Positions 21,901 to 31,700 of a stretch of 64,000 bases of DNA are shown piece by piece. Source of the stretch: Ophioceras dolichostomum (taxonomy: Eukaryota > Ascomycota > Sordariomycetes > Magnaporthales > Ophioceraceae). The position numbers were made by a program, and so were the translations under genes. Below the pieces are notes generated by a model. The model saw only the letters and a list, made by a program, of their open reading frames with translations. It did no database searches and was not told the DNA's origin. Numbering within the stretch: position 1 is the first letter of the stretch; every line of letters begins with the position of its first letter. Location: contig PYST01000010.1 of the NCBI GenBank assembly GCA_003049485.1, positions 188,500 to 252,499 on the forward strand. Reading direction: 5' to 3'.

Positions 21901-22695
21901 TCTCCCTCGTCATCTTCCTTCTCGCCGACGACCTCCACCACCTACTCCCCCTCCTCCGCCTCCTTCCCTTTCTCATACAAACAGTTACCCCCATCTGTGA
22001 ACGCCGGCTTAGGCATAGCCCCAGGATCCGGAACAGGCGTGCTGATCCCCAAGCGTAACAGCTACTACCCGCCGCAGCCACCACTGAGCGACTATTACTA
22101 CCACCATGAGCAGCAGTACCAGTACCAGCAGCAGCAGCAGCAGCATCAGCATCAGCATCAGCATCAGAATCCTCGCGTTCTTCGCCCCGCCACTACAGCC
22201 TCCAGCAACCCACCCCGTACCCTGGCGGGTTTCGTTACCTGCTCTCCTCCCTCCGCCTCGTCCACGTCAGCCGAACCAGTAATACTATCATTATCTACTA
22301 CTACTACTTATCCACCCGCCGCAGCCGCTGCTGCTCCTGCCCCAGCCCCCTCCTCCCCCCAATACAACATCCCTCCCACCGAATCACCACCCTCCTCCTC
22401 TCCTCAATTCCCTCCTCCTCCATCTTCGTCGTCTTCGGCCCCTCCTCCTTTTCCTCCCACTACCACCACCACCCCCTTCCGCCGCCCCCCAAACTACCAC
22501 CCACCACTACCTCGACTCCCGCCGCTCCCGCCACTACCCCCGCCGCCGCCGCGGCCCCCGACCCCGGCGACGGACCTGGCGGCCGATGGGTGGGGGCGCC
22601 GCGTCCTCCACTCGCAGAGGCCGATGTCGTCGCCTTCGACGATGCTGGCGCCGCTTTTGAGGAATGGGGTGGGGGGCTCTGAGCGGCGGCTTTAG
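18901..22695 (+). CDS. Uncharacterised disordered poly-Q/Pro/Ser-rich protein
   Basis: A single uninterrupted frame of 1264 codons starts at an ATG and ends TAG. No known catalytic domain is visible. Most of it is low-complexity (Q, P, S, T, A). The least biased segment is residues about 83-118, which looks helical. Residues about 343-351 read VIDLTIDD, a strong SUMO-interacting-motif shape, and a second candidate (SEVEII after a serine/acidic run) lies near 219-226. A basic KRPR cluster near 395 could be a nuclear signal. CAG/CAA and CAT tracts stay in the Gln/His frame (near 20287, 20980-21050, 22120-22165), which supports this frame. A module of about 40 residues ending PGPFQQ is duplicated (20880-20995 and 21085-21195). 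A nuclear scaffold role is inference. Hidden introns, especially in the last 600 bases, cannot be excluded. Confidence 0.6.
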   Translation: MPKISLPGANRNSAPDHSPSGPSAAHHEGDSSSHTRNRLKRKVSSVPRNPTDIPPPDVERAQSNSDLEETEVETTVNSTSRSHLERIQQATDEKRERSLVWLVGVGREVLRLPPLDIPSTAASTRAPRLTEGSPSAMRSRSSTRSDMAVDKQTRPPGSIPSGDGQPERPPPNRVNRVAETPFGSTGTRAPETEVRALNPRVATHDPRAIHWVDMPSDSSDSEVEIIQPPPAAMMAQVADRQSVRQSTFPQPSNAAAQHRPADISSPSSTPNMSNMSNMGSSTVPVTTVATSSPPPAPTDSPNEERRIAEEQQHIQPNQQPQHSQQHREQHRDQEDQAKPPSPEVIDLTIDDPTPPSSPQAIPPSVVQPSTSSRKKRTLGAGGDSRDAAPTGRAPKRPRAETTTPITRSAAAAAARKPSTSQSCQPQQKPQDAPATPTQKPANPGPSPRAKPPPPPLPVASSSQQQQQQQQQQRQAGSSSSVNPFSAPRSPTQPIRPPARKDKGKGKAVEPATTTTHEGAAAAVGSSCFSPPSSSSSFPAAAAAAAPPTVAVARAVPPALVAAAECVVRVPPPSAPPPVAVTRTAPAPSARHLIPRPSPLHAGAFANPNPFNAAVQAEASGAFGQPSGERQLPSIGQILAPPFPPVSPVGPGVPGGSGGPGPDDPGGGSPYPAMQVVEFPPVAAGAPGFEPGPFQQQQQYQQQYQPQHQYQQQHQQQQPVREPLSPGPNSPGSHGDRGPNPAIQPVEFSPIMARATRLGPGPFQQPQQEQQQQQGQGQLELMLRQQEYLVRIAREAGGLSAPPRPVAPCDEVGIQSSSSPVSEPAASGMALRAEASPRTFMSAALLPPVQPQAPQQQLPSSSPSFSPSPHTDTAPLLPPPPANGSFSSNNTYTNNTRAAAGSPPPSPPPPDPPGVYIDLEAEIDVSRPVAITVNSPAESPNNHSDSAPPPLPLPTPSSPSSSFSSSTSTTSSCQPAATTTTTATATSSSSPSLSSSSSPSFSPSSSSFSPTTSTTYSPSSASFPFSYKQLPPSVNAGLGIAPGSGTGVLIPKRNSYYPPQPPLSDYYYHHEQQYQYQQQQQQHQHQHQHQNPRVLRPATTASSNPPRTLAGFVTCSPPSASSTSAEPVILSLSTTTTYPPAAAAAAPAPAPSSPQYNIPPTESPPSSSPQFPPPPSSSSSAPPPFPPTTTTTPFRRPPNYHPPLPRLPPLPPLPPPPPRPPTPATDLAADGWGRRVLHSQRPMSSPSTMLAPLLRNGVGGSERRL
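20880..21195 (+). repeat. Duplicated VEF...PGPFQQ module within the poly-Q ORF
   Basis: Two copies share the pattern P-A-(M/I)-Q-x-V-E-F-x-P-(V/I)-x-A-x-A, then P-G-P-F-Q-Q followed by a glutamine tract. The DNA is similar too (GGTCGAGTTT and CCGTTCCAGCA in both). It is a tandem duplication of about 200 bp inside the gene. Confidence 0.7.
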
Positions 22696-25694
22696 GGTGT
22701 TGTAGGTTGTGGGCTGGCGGTCGAGGGCGGGAGTGGTCGTAGGTGTGGGAGTGGTAGTGGGTGGCGATAGCGGGAGTGGGAGTGGGAACTGGAGGAGTGG
22801 AAGGAGCGGGAGTGGGAGCAGAGAGCAGGGCTGCTTCTATTACTCCTGCCATTCTCATTACGTACATATATTACCATCGCCGCCGCTGCTGCCTCTGCTA
22901 CTGCTCCTCCCTCCATCGCTACGGGTGCTGCTGCCGTGGCTGCTGCTACGGCGACTTCTCCTCTTCCCGTTTTTGCTTCGTCTGGGCGCTCCGGGATCTC
23001 CGGCGGCCTCGGCCTCTTGGGTTTCATCTTCTCAAGCCTCAGATTTGGCTTCTGGCTTCGGTTCTGGGAACCTATTTTGGTTCTGAGAGCGGGAATGGGT
23101 TTGGGTCTCTGGGTCTGGGATGGATGGGGAACGGTTCGGCTTCTGGCTATGTTGCTTTTGGTCATGTTATCGGGATGACGATGGCTGCGCCTCGAGAGAA
23201 GGTTATTCAGGATGTGTGGTCGGGGTATCGGCTTCGCAGTGATCGTGGCGTCGATTTGCCGCCATCGTCGGGCCGAATTGGTTCTGCATTTTCTACCTTC
23301 TTGTCCTGTTCTGTTTTCTTCTGGATCCCCTTCCCCTATCAGTCTTAGCCTCTGCTATTCTTTTACTGCTTTTGCTCTTCTTCCTCTTACTCTTCTAATT
23401 GCTTTTGTCTACTGCTTTCTCGTCCCGTTTGTACCTCCCTTTATTTTGGAAATCATCTTCGATATCTCTAGGTATGGGAGTCGACGTTATAGCGTCCGCT
23501 ACGCTTCGTGCTAGGAGACTCACTACCTACCTTTCCTGTTTCTCGTTGGTTTCCTTTCCACCTCTGTTTCTGTCTCTATTTCGCCTTCTGCTTTATTTCC
23601 CGGCTGCGCTGTCTGATTCCATCCTAGTCTTTCCCTTCTCTTGTCTTCTCACGAATAATGATATCTGCAGAGCGCGGTACCAGGCGAAAGAGGAGGAAAA
23701 CACCAGGGATTCGTCCTTTTTGTTCTACGACCATCAGTACCTCCGAGGAGCTGAACGGTCTAGACTGGCTTTCTTCCTCTTATGACTTTTTATCCCCTTC
23801 TTGGCCCTATTTCCACCTTCTTCCTCTTTTCCTTTTCCTCTTCCTCCAATACTGTAATTCGTGTAAAGGTTCTTGGGCGAGTCGTTTGTATTCAGTTCTT
23901 GATACTGAGGGGCATCATAAGGTACCAAGCTCAGGATATCAGCTGCCCCCAACTAGCAACACGCTTCATGCGGCCTTCGGCCCAGTTGGTGATGATCAGC
24001 AAAAGTCATCAAGTCATGAGTGAAATCATCACGCCCCAAAACATCATAGCGATCGACGCCGTCAAACAGGCGAAGATGGGTGTTGTACATTGCCAAGGCG
24101 TCGCAGTCTATACAAGCTCTCGTGAGAAGTGATTCACTAGTCTTCGGCGCCCGATCCGGGGGTCGCACCTCGGCCGGGAGGACCGAGAACCACTACGGTG
24201 ATATTGATATTCCGTTGATCGGCCCTTTCATATTGCGTGGTGTTATAGTGGCGCCGGCTTGCTTCCCCACAGTCTCGGCATCGACACCAGAAAGAGACGT
24301 CAGAGGGGGGTTGGAGTTGACGGACAGGGCAGGGCATATTCAGCCTCCTTTTAGCCTGTTCGAACCACAATCAACAGCCCCAAAACCAGATTTTCTGCTA
24401 TTCATCTAACTTCATCTCGGGCAACAGTCAAAAATAGCAGCCTCCATCCTCTAATACCTTCATTCGCCGATGATGGCAAAGTTTTGCAGGTTTGTGCAGC
24501 ACATGTTTTGAGGTCCCTCGTCGCCTGGGTCTGTTTTACTATTGTCTCTTGCACGGCACTTTCGACTCCGACTCCGCGTTTGCATTCTCTGCATCACGAG
24601 GCCCCGTGGCCCGAATCCTATTTGCCAATTCCTTCGGGAGGCAAGTTTGATGTGATAGGAACGACTTGGCAGCAGCCTACTTAAGATAATAGATCCCTAT
24701 CGGGGCCCATTTCCGACAGCATCAAGGCAACAAAGCTCTCCTAAATTGCAACATCGGCGTCTCTCTGTTGAAAAGACATCTGAAGGACGTCGGTGGCGTC
24801 GCGGAGAGATATTGGCAACGGCCACTCGACTATCGCCGACAGTTCAAGCAATGCAGAGGCCGGGGCATTTTAAGGAGGTCGCCCGAAGTCCAGATGGACT
24901 GCATGTAAACCCGGGGACAATCTTCGCTGCCCGTTTGTAAACCAATATCTAACGAGAGGTGAACAGCTGAGGGTTGAGCGGACGAGATGCAGTAAGAGGA
25001 TGCTAAAAATACCTGGACATATAAAAGAGAGTTAAAAAGCAAGATTCAACGGTGCACGATCACGATCAAGTAGACTCTGATGATCTTTGCTTTCCAGCTC
25101 CAGCTCTGTGGGATTTGCCGCCCCGGAAGTACGGGCTCCTCGTTCCCCGTTCCTGGATGAGGGGCAAAAGCCATACTGAACCTGGCCTGCCAGCAATACT
25201 TTCCAGGCTATATTATTCTTTTGCCACGAAAAACCACCGAATGGCACCTCAAGATGTCCTCCCGTCTCGTGGTGGAGGAAGATCACTTCACAAGTACTGA
25301 GTGCTCCAATCGCGGGGAGGATACCTAGATGGAGCATCCCCTTGGTCTGGGCGATGATCTTGGGAACGGAGCAAAGACCCCAGTCTATTAAGTAGGGAGC
25401 AGCAATATCAGGAAGACCTGATGTGGTGCGAAAGAGGGGTGATAATATCCCAGGACCGGGAACAAGGTAAGGCCGGGGAAAGGGCTGATCTCGCGAAGTC
25501 CCCTCCCCGCCCTCCTCGAGATCTCGTGTATATATCCCGACCATTATTCCACTTGGATCTGCCCAGGGAGAGTAGCAGGCCAGCCCACGCGACGCTCCCT
25601 TTCCCGTGACACACCAGAGGAAACTCCTGTCCGCTCACTCGGCGACGCCACCAAAACCAAGGGACAAGCAGACGCAAAAATCGCAAACCGAAAA
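22696..25694. other. Intergenic region, no recognised gene
   Basis: Frames of up to 195 codons occur but have no recognisable features and overlap on both strands. The first kilobase is T/C- and G-rich simple sequence continuing the bias of the preceding ORF. A GTTCGAACC near 24358 looks like a tRNA B box, but no cloverleaf could be built around it. Confidence 0.5.
25529..25535 (+). promoter_or_regulatory. Candidate TATA box of the secreted cysteine-rich protein
   Basis: TATATAT lies 160 bases upstream of the ATG at 25695, after a pyrimidine-rich stretch. Position and sequence suit a core promoter, but no transcription data are available. Confidence 0.4.
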
Positions 25695-26363
25695 ATGCAC
25701 TTCCGAGCATCCACCATCCTCGCAACCGCACTCGCGGCCACGTCCGCGCTGGGCCAGAACTTCTGCCCCATAGTGACGCGCACAGAGCTCGCGTCGTCGT
25801 GTAACAAGCGATGCGGCAACTCCGACTGCCAGTTCGTCACGACGGTTCAGAACCCATGCGGCTGCCCCGCGAGCGTCCCCACCGCGACCCTCATTGCGCC
25901 GTGCCAGGCCGACTGTCCCTACGGCGGATGCGGCGTCGAGGTGCGCACGCTCAACCTGCCGTGCCAGCCCACAGCAGTCACCACACCAACGACGCGGCGT
26001 ACGACTTCGACTTCGTCGTCAACCCGACGCCGCACCCGCACGCGCAGACCGACTACTACGTCGACATCGAAGACTGCTCCGACGACGACGACGCCCGTGG
26101 TGACGACGAGGATCACGACCCTGCCGGGCAAGCCCACGCCGACCACGACGCCCTGCCCGACCATCACGCGCACCACGCAGCCGGCCGACTGCCCGAACGT
26201 CCGCTGCCCCGTGCCCAACTGCATCGTCCAGGAGATGCTGACGCTGCCGTGCGGGTGCTCCGCACCCCGCACGCTGCTTTACGTCCAGGGCTGCCAGACG
26301 GCTTGTCCTGAGGGGTGCATGACGAGGACGCAGACTGTGAGCGCGGCTTGTACGACGTACTGA
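25695..26363 (+). CDS. Secreted protein with two 10-cysteine modules
   Basis: The frame encodes 222 residues without introns. Residues 1-20 form a signal peptide (basic start, Ala/Leu-rich core, ALG cleavage context). Residues 24-90 and 154-219 are two copies of one module, each with ten cysteines: C24, 36, 40, 45, 55, 57, 70, 74, 79, 90 and C154, 166, 171, 176, 186, 188, 200, 204, 208, 219. Spacings are nearly identical, and each copy has a P-C-G-C centre. The linker (about 91-153) is Thr/Ser/Arg-rich with RR and RRR sites, suitable for O-glycosylation and possibly Kex2 cleavage. The spacing does not match the CFEM or hydrophobin patterns known to me. Secretion is well supported; a cell-wall, adhesive or effector role would be a guess. 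Confidence 0.8.
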   Translation: MHFRASTILATALAATSALGQNFCPIVTRTELASSCNKRCGNSDCQFVTTVQNPCGCPASVPTATLIAPCQADCPYGGCGVEVRTLNLPCQPTAVTTPTTRRTTSTSSSTRRRTRTRRPTTTSTSKTAPTTTTPVVTTRITTLPGKPTPTTTPCPTITRTTQPADCPNVRCPVPNCIVQEMLTLPCGCSAPRTLLYVQGCQTACPEGCMTRTQTVSAACTTY

Positions 26364-27339
26364 GAGAGAAGTCGTGGGGTCAGAGAGGGAGGGGACAAAC
26401 GGGCATCCTCATGCTGTGACATGGTTGGGAAATGTTTGACGGTCGCTTGTTGGTGGTGATAGATAGGGTGGTGTTGGACTGAGGAGAAAGTGAGTGACGG
26501 GAGAGGGAGAGAGAAAGCGTACTGTCGGTGCGAGGCCGGCGGGGGATTCTGGGCTGGAAAAAGGAAAATAGTGTCCAACCTAGGCCATCATTATTCACGT
26601 TCTGGTTTTCTCCTCATAGAGATGTGAGCTGCTGTCCTTGTCTCTGCCTGTAAGAAAGAGATCTTCTCGGGGTCCAGTCGGGCCATGTCTGAGCCATTTC
26701 GCCTCTAGGCGGCGCGCCGTGATAAACATCGATGGCTTTCGCCCTCGGATCTTATTCCGAGTGCTTGATCGTGGCGTCGGGGACCTTCTTTCCCGGAGTA
26801 GAATCGTTTGAAACGGAATGCGAGGAAGCGTTCCTGCCGCACTCTAGAGGAATGGAGAGCAGCAGCCGCCGATGATTGGGTGCATTCCCGGTACAGCAGG
26901 CTGTCGTGATCACCTTGATTGTTTGCTGCTGCATCACCGCCATCAATCAATCAGTGATGAGTGAGTGACCGACAGCTGGCCGAGATATGATAGCGATTAG
27001 CGCCTGGGAGCCCCCTGGACGCGGGCCCATGTGACCCTGACACAGACCGCCAAACTGCGGCACTAGCGGCGGTTATCAGCGGACGCTGCAGGGGCCGTTA
27101 CGCAGCACCCCGGCCAACTGCCCCTCATTCCCCAGCGTCGCCTCACTGCATCCGCCGTCGCCGTAAGGACGAACTTACGTGAAGTCACTGTTCCCCAATT
27201 CCCAGCGTGTAGAAAATCCAAAGCGACGCCGTTTCTTCTTCTTTCAGTTCTTTCCACAGGAGTAAAGAACTTTGGATACCGCCAAATAGATGGTTCTGCA
27301 GCTCGGTTCTGGAAAACAGAGCAGAAAACAGACACAGAC
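26364..27339. other. Intergenic region between the secreted-protein gene and ISN1
   Basis: No frame with a recognisable product is present. It includes the 3' flank of the secreted-protein gene and the promoter side of ISN1. Confidence 0.6.
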
Positions 27340-29516
27340 ATGACGACCCGGTACAGAGTTGAATGTGAGGAGCCCAGTGTCCCCGTCCACCATCATCACC
27401 GATCCCGGAGAATGCGTGCCTCGACTAACAAGACACCGTCAACATCAAAGATGCCCTCAAGTCGCATCGGAGGGACCAATTTATAGGCACGTACTGCTCT
27501 TTGGACACATCTGTGACCCTCCAATCACGTCTAGGTAGCTGTTCTCGCTGAAGAAGCGGGAATCCATGCATCCTCTTGATGATGGTTGACGCTGTCTCAC
27601 CGCCTCAGCTCCCTCCACTCCGTCCACCACACACATGCCGCTGAGGGGAAGTCTGTCTCACCGTCTTGGCCCTTCCTCACCTGAATAGCAACCAGCAGCT
27701 TCAGACGCCTAGCCTCATGGCCGAACCTTGCGATTCCTTCACCTGGTGGAGATTGAACGTAGAGCTAAGACCGACATCATCACCGAGGGAGAGGTGTGGG
27801 AATGTCTCGAGAGAATGAAGTCCAGGCTTGACAGACGGCTAGCTAACACAAGTGTTTGTTACCGCCTGAACAAATCAGAATGGATCAAGGGCCTGCTCGC
27901 CGTCCCCTTCGTGCTCTACTCGCACCCTACTGGCGTGTTTGAGAGCAACAGCCAGGGGGCCGTCAGCGTGAGCCGCATGTCGGAAGAAGCTCATCGCCGC
28001 TACGCCGAGATCATGCGTGACGTCGAGACCATGGTCGACGACCATAGCAAGTTTTTCTCCCCTTACCTTCCCCTTCTCTTCTCGGCTTGGTACAAGATGG
28101 AAAAAGGAGAAGACTTTGTTGCTGACCCTAACCCTTCTTTCTGTCACCAGTCTCCCACCAAAACGAGGAGAACCCACTTCCCTCCAAGCTCAAGCTGCTC
28201 GTGCCGAGCATAGGACCGTTCTTCACACGCCTCCCCCTGGAGGCGGCCTTCAAGTTCCAGGACCGCAAGAGGTACATCTCGTCGAGGCGGTTCGTCTCGC
28301 CCTCGTTCAACGACGTGCGCCTCATCCTCAACTCGGCCCAGATCATGGCTGTCACCACGTACGGCACTCTGCAGCTGGCGACGTTCGACGGGGACGTGAC
28401 GCTCTACAACGACGGGCAGAGCTTAGAGCCTAACAGCCCTGTCATTCCGCGGATGCTTGGTTCGTTTTTTTTTTCTTTTTTTCTTAGACCTGTTGGATGG
28501 ATCTAGACAATCGGCCTTTTCCCCAACCTCCAGTCTCCTGACTGGTGTAAATACTCTCCTGTCCTGACGCACCTATTAACGTATACCTACACCCAGACCT
28601 CCTCCGCAAGAACGTCAAAATAGGCATCGTCACAGCAGCAGGCTACACGACCTCAGAGCGCTACTACACGCGCCTGCACGGCCTCCTCGACGCGATGGCA
28701 ACGGACCCGACCCTATCCCCGGCGCAGAAGCAGTCCCTAGTGATCATGGGCGGCGAGGCCAACTACCTCTTCGAGTTCGACGCGTCCGCGCCCCACCTGT
28801 TGACGCCCGTGCCCCGAGCCCGGTGGCTGACGCCCGAGATGGCGGCCTGGAACGAGGGCGACATTTCCTGTTTGTTGGACGTCGCCGAGGCGGCGCTGCG
28901 TGACTGCGTCAAGACGCTGAACCTGCCGGCGAGCGTCATGCGCAAGGACCGCGCCGTGGGCATCATACCGCGGGACCCGGAGGTGAGGATCGCGAGGGAG
29001 GCGCTCGAGGAGACGGTCTTGGTCGTGCAGAAGATTTTGGAGGTGGAGGTCAGTCGGTCGATGATGATGACGACGACGACGGGAGGAGGCCGCATCGGTG
29101 GACCTGGTCGTCCTAGGGTGCCGTTTTGCGCGTTTAATGGCGGGAGGGACGTGTTTGTTGATATTGGGGATAAGTCTTGGGGGGTGGCGGTTTGTCAGAG
29201 GTGGTTTGGGCCTGGGGGCGGTTGGTCGTCGTCTGGCGGTAATGGCGGTGGCAGTGGTAATGCTAGAGTAGTGGTAGGCGGGGGCGCAGACTTGGCGTCG
29301 GCGTTGGAATCCTCGTCCGGCGCGGGAGTTGGTGATGGACGGGTGGACATGATACGCGGCGAGAACACCCTCCACGTGGGCGACCAGTTCCTCAGCGCCG
29401 GCGCCAACGACTTCCGCGCCAGGAGCGTCGGCACCACTGCCTGGATAGCTAGTCCGGCCGAGACGGTCGATTTGCTGGATGAGCTGGCGCTGCTGATGGG
29501 GAAGAAGCTTTCTTGA
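27340..29516 (+). CDS. ISN1: IMP-specific 5'-nucleotidase ISN1
   Basis: Five exons, 27340-27364, 27451-27486, 27879-28046, 28151-28459 and 28597-29516, give 485 residues. The joined start (MTTRYRVEYALKSHRRDQFI, then EWIKGLL) matches the ISN1 N-terminus as I remember it. Isn1 dephosphorylates IMP to inosine in purine salvage. Residues around FDGDVTLY carry the HAD-type DxD nucleophile motif; GGEANYLFEFD, FNGGRDVFVDIGDKSWGV and HVGDQFLSAGANDF are conserved family segments. A Gly/Ser-rich insertion (DNA about 29200-29340) enlarges the C-terminal half. Introns 2 (27487-27878) and 3 (28047-28150) begin with GC rather than GT (GCACGT and GCAAGT); no GT donor preserves the reading frame. The first exon is only 25 bases. 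The gene is intact. Confidence 0.95.
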
Positions 29517-30442
29517 GAAGAGCATTCATGAACCAGATAACCATCTGGCTAGCCGCATTTCGCATGGTCAACACACATCTCCTAAGCAGGCCGCATATGT
29601 GACGCTTGTCTATCCTTGTCTTTTGGTCTATTCATGTTTTGAACTCTTTTATGATACCTAGCAAATACATATCCTCCCTTGTCCCCCCCCCCCCCCCCCC
29701 CCCCCCCCNCTCTCTCATTGGGCTATTTTCGCCAAAATGGAGGGGGCCAGCCGACGCGGACGGACGCTAGTGTTCCCGGATTTTCCGTGTCAATCTCGTC
29801 CATCTTTTGATTGAGCCGTTCGACTGTCTGCAAAGCTCTAAGGACATGGTAAAAACGCGGCACGTGAGCCGGTGCTAGCATGAGCTCGCAGTTGCGCCAG
29901 TAGTAGGGCTTGAACTTTAGTCTGAGGAAGCTCCTCGTCGATGTCCTCGTCCGCCGCCTAGCGCTTTGGTACAGTGATGATGTCGTTAAAAAAAAAAGAG
30001 AGAGAGAAGATGAAAGGGATGATTACATAAGAAAAAGAGACACTTCCGGTTCGTCATTAAGCTTCCGTTGAGAAAGCTTGTCCCCTGTCGCAGTCTCCAC
30101 TGGCGCACTTCCAATCCACATTTCACCCAAGACAATTGAAGACCAGGAATCGTCCGCTGCCGCGACTAATGGGATGCCGACCACTCCCGGGGAAAACGCC
30201 GCCCATTGGGAGCGCGCGGTGAAGGAGTTTGGCTTTGGCGCCAACGATCTCTCAAGGGGGGCCGCCGACCGGCGCCGGTTTCCCAAGATCTTCGGCGGGT
30301 CGAGGACGCCCACTACGGGAATCCGCTTTGTCTGCCTGGGCAAAACCGTCACCGTGACCTCCGGCCATGGACCCAAGTTGTCTCCGGCCATGGTTTCTAC
30401 TTCGCCTCCTGTCGTGGATCGGCCCGGCCGGGCTTGCAGGGC
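29517..30442. other. Convergent intergenic region with poly-C tract
   Basis: The region separates the 3' ends of ISN1 and the HeLo-like gene. It contains the C run described separately and an A/GA-rich patch near 29989-30010. Overlapping frames on both strands at 30023-30563 have no recognisable domain. Confidence 0.5.
29683..29709. repeat. 26-base C homopolymer ending in an ambiguous base
   Basis: C residues run from 29683 to 29708, followed by one N. The true length is uncertain, and this looks like an assembly weak point similar to the G run at 2314. Confidence 0.95.
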
Positions 30443-31417
30443 TCAACACCTGAGCATGTTCTCTATAGAAAATCCAGGGTGGACGACGCCGATGATCTGT
30501 ATGACGTCATCCGACCCTGACACATCGCCGACGTCGACCGTAGCATCTTTGAGGTCGTCGTAGCCCAACACGCCCATCACCTGCTGGGCCTTGCCTGTGG
30601 CTTTGATCTTCTTGAACAGGTTCTTGCTCCCCGTCACGGGCGCGGTCGCCCTCAGGACTGACGCACATATGACCACGAAGCGGCCCATCATCTGGCGCTG
30701 CACGTCCAGCTCCTGGCGCACCAACTCCATGTTATCCCCCAGGCAACTCCCGGCCGCGTTCAAGGCGATGGTCATGCCCTCTGTCTGACCGTTGAGTGTG
30801 CTCAGGGCCGTGGTCGCGTTCGTCTCGAGCATGCGGGTCGCCTCTAGGTTCGCGCAGGCCAAGTCGCTGGGCGGGGAGGGAAGACATTATAAGTGGGTGG
30901 CGTCCTCGCTTGGCATTGGCTATACCAGGAGTAGTGGGTGAAAATGCTTACGCAGATGCGGACGACAGCGCGACGGTTAAGGTTGACTTGTAGCTCTGGA
31001 TCTTATATTTGAAGCCGGCGATGGTATCCTCCGCGAGGACCACCTTCAACCGGCGCTTGCCCAAGTCCTTCTCATTCCTCACGGAGTGCAAGTCGTGCGC
31101 TTCCAGCCACGTCTGGAACGCGGTGTAGGCTGCACGGCACACCTCCGCAGCCTCCCTCACTTCTTCCGCGCAAGTCCCGACGATGACCGGCCTGCCGCGG
31201 GGGTGGGAGCACCAGAGGTGTCGGTTTCTGCAGCAGAGGGGAGATCTTCGAGTTTTCGCTCTAGGCCCATCAGGACGGTGTTTAGAGCCCGGATGTCGTC
31301 TAGCGTGTCAAGGAGGGACGTCGGGGCATCGCGGAGGGCCTTGATGAACTTGGCGAGGCTCTTCCCTGCCTGGACTGCGAGCCCCGCTACGCCGATCGCG
31401 CCGGTCGCCAATTCTGC
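30443..31417 (-). pseudogene. HeLo-like N-terminal domain protein with C-terminal amyloid-like motif, frameshifted
   Basis: The N-terminal segment (plus coordinates about 31417-31200; TGAIGVAGLAVQAGKSLAKF, then ALRDAP and LDDIRALNTVLMGLERKL) resembles the fungal HeLo-like/STAND N-terminal helical domain. Coding then shifts frame by one base between about 31205 and 31160, continues (EVREAAEVCRAAYTAF) to 30952, crosses an intact 85-bp GT-AG intron, and ends in exon 30866-30443. The last 50 residues contain two related segments: A-T-G-K-A-Q-Q-V-M-G-V and, at 30541-30482, T-V-x-V-G-x4-S-x4-Q-x-I-G. The second matches the N-terminus of the NLR encoded divergently beside it. HeLo/HELL proteins are membrane-targeting cell-death effectors in fungal NLR pairs; that role is inferred. 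No convincing start codon was found, so the 5' end is open. The frameshift could be decay or a sequencing error in a C-rich tract. Confidence 0.6.
30482..30541 (-). other. Motif copy in the HeLo-like C-terminus
   Basis: These 60 bases encode 20 residues that align without gaps to the NLR N-terminal copy at 31896-31955, with eight identities (T-V-x-V-G-x4-S-x4-Q-x-I-G). The V-x-(V/L)-G-(N/D)-V core resembles HET-s-related amyloid motifs. Confidence 0.55.
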
Positions 31418-31700
31418 CCTGGTGCAGCAATGGGTTGTCTTGGAGATGACTTTGAACCTTGGGCATTGCCAGAACAAAGGGGTCCTCGGACACAATCTGG
31501 GCGGCAGGGGGAAGTACGACTGCGAGGCCTGAGGAAGCAAGGGCAGTCGGGTTTCGAAATTGAAGGAGCAAAGGATCGTGGGGGGTTGTCTTTGGTCGGG
31601 CTGGCTCTTTGGGCTGTGCTCCCTTTTCAGCTTCCACGTGACGAGGCTGTCCGCCAAGACTGTCCCGTCGCCGACTGGTCAAGGTCCTGTTGGCCCCTCC
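31418..31700. promoter_or_regulatory. Shared divergent promoter of the HeLo-like / NLR pair
   Basis: About 280 bases separate the first supported codons of the minus-strand HeLo-like gene and the first plausible NLR ATG (31701; a second candidate is at 31773). Such a short divergent spacer suggests coordinated expression. No specific factor site was identified. Confidence 0.45.

Noticed and set aside
24350..24370. GTTCGAACC resembling a tRNA B box
   Set aside because: No A box or acceptor-stem pairing could be found around it.
30023..30563. Overlapping frames on both strands between ISN1 and the HeLo-like gene
   Set aside because: No recognisable domain; the plus-strand frame overlaps the end of the HeLo-like coding region.
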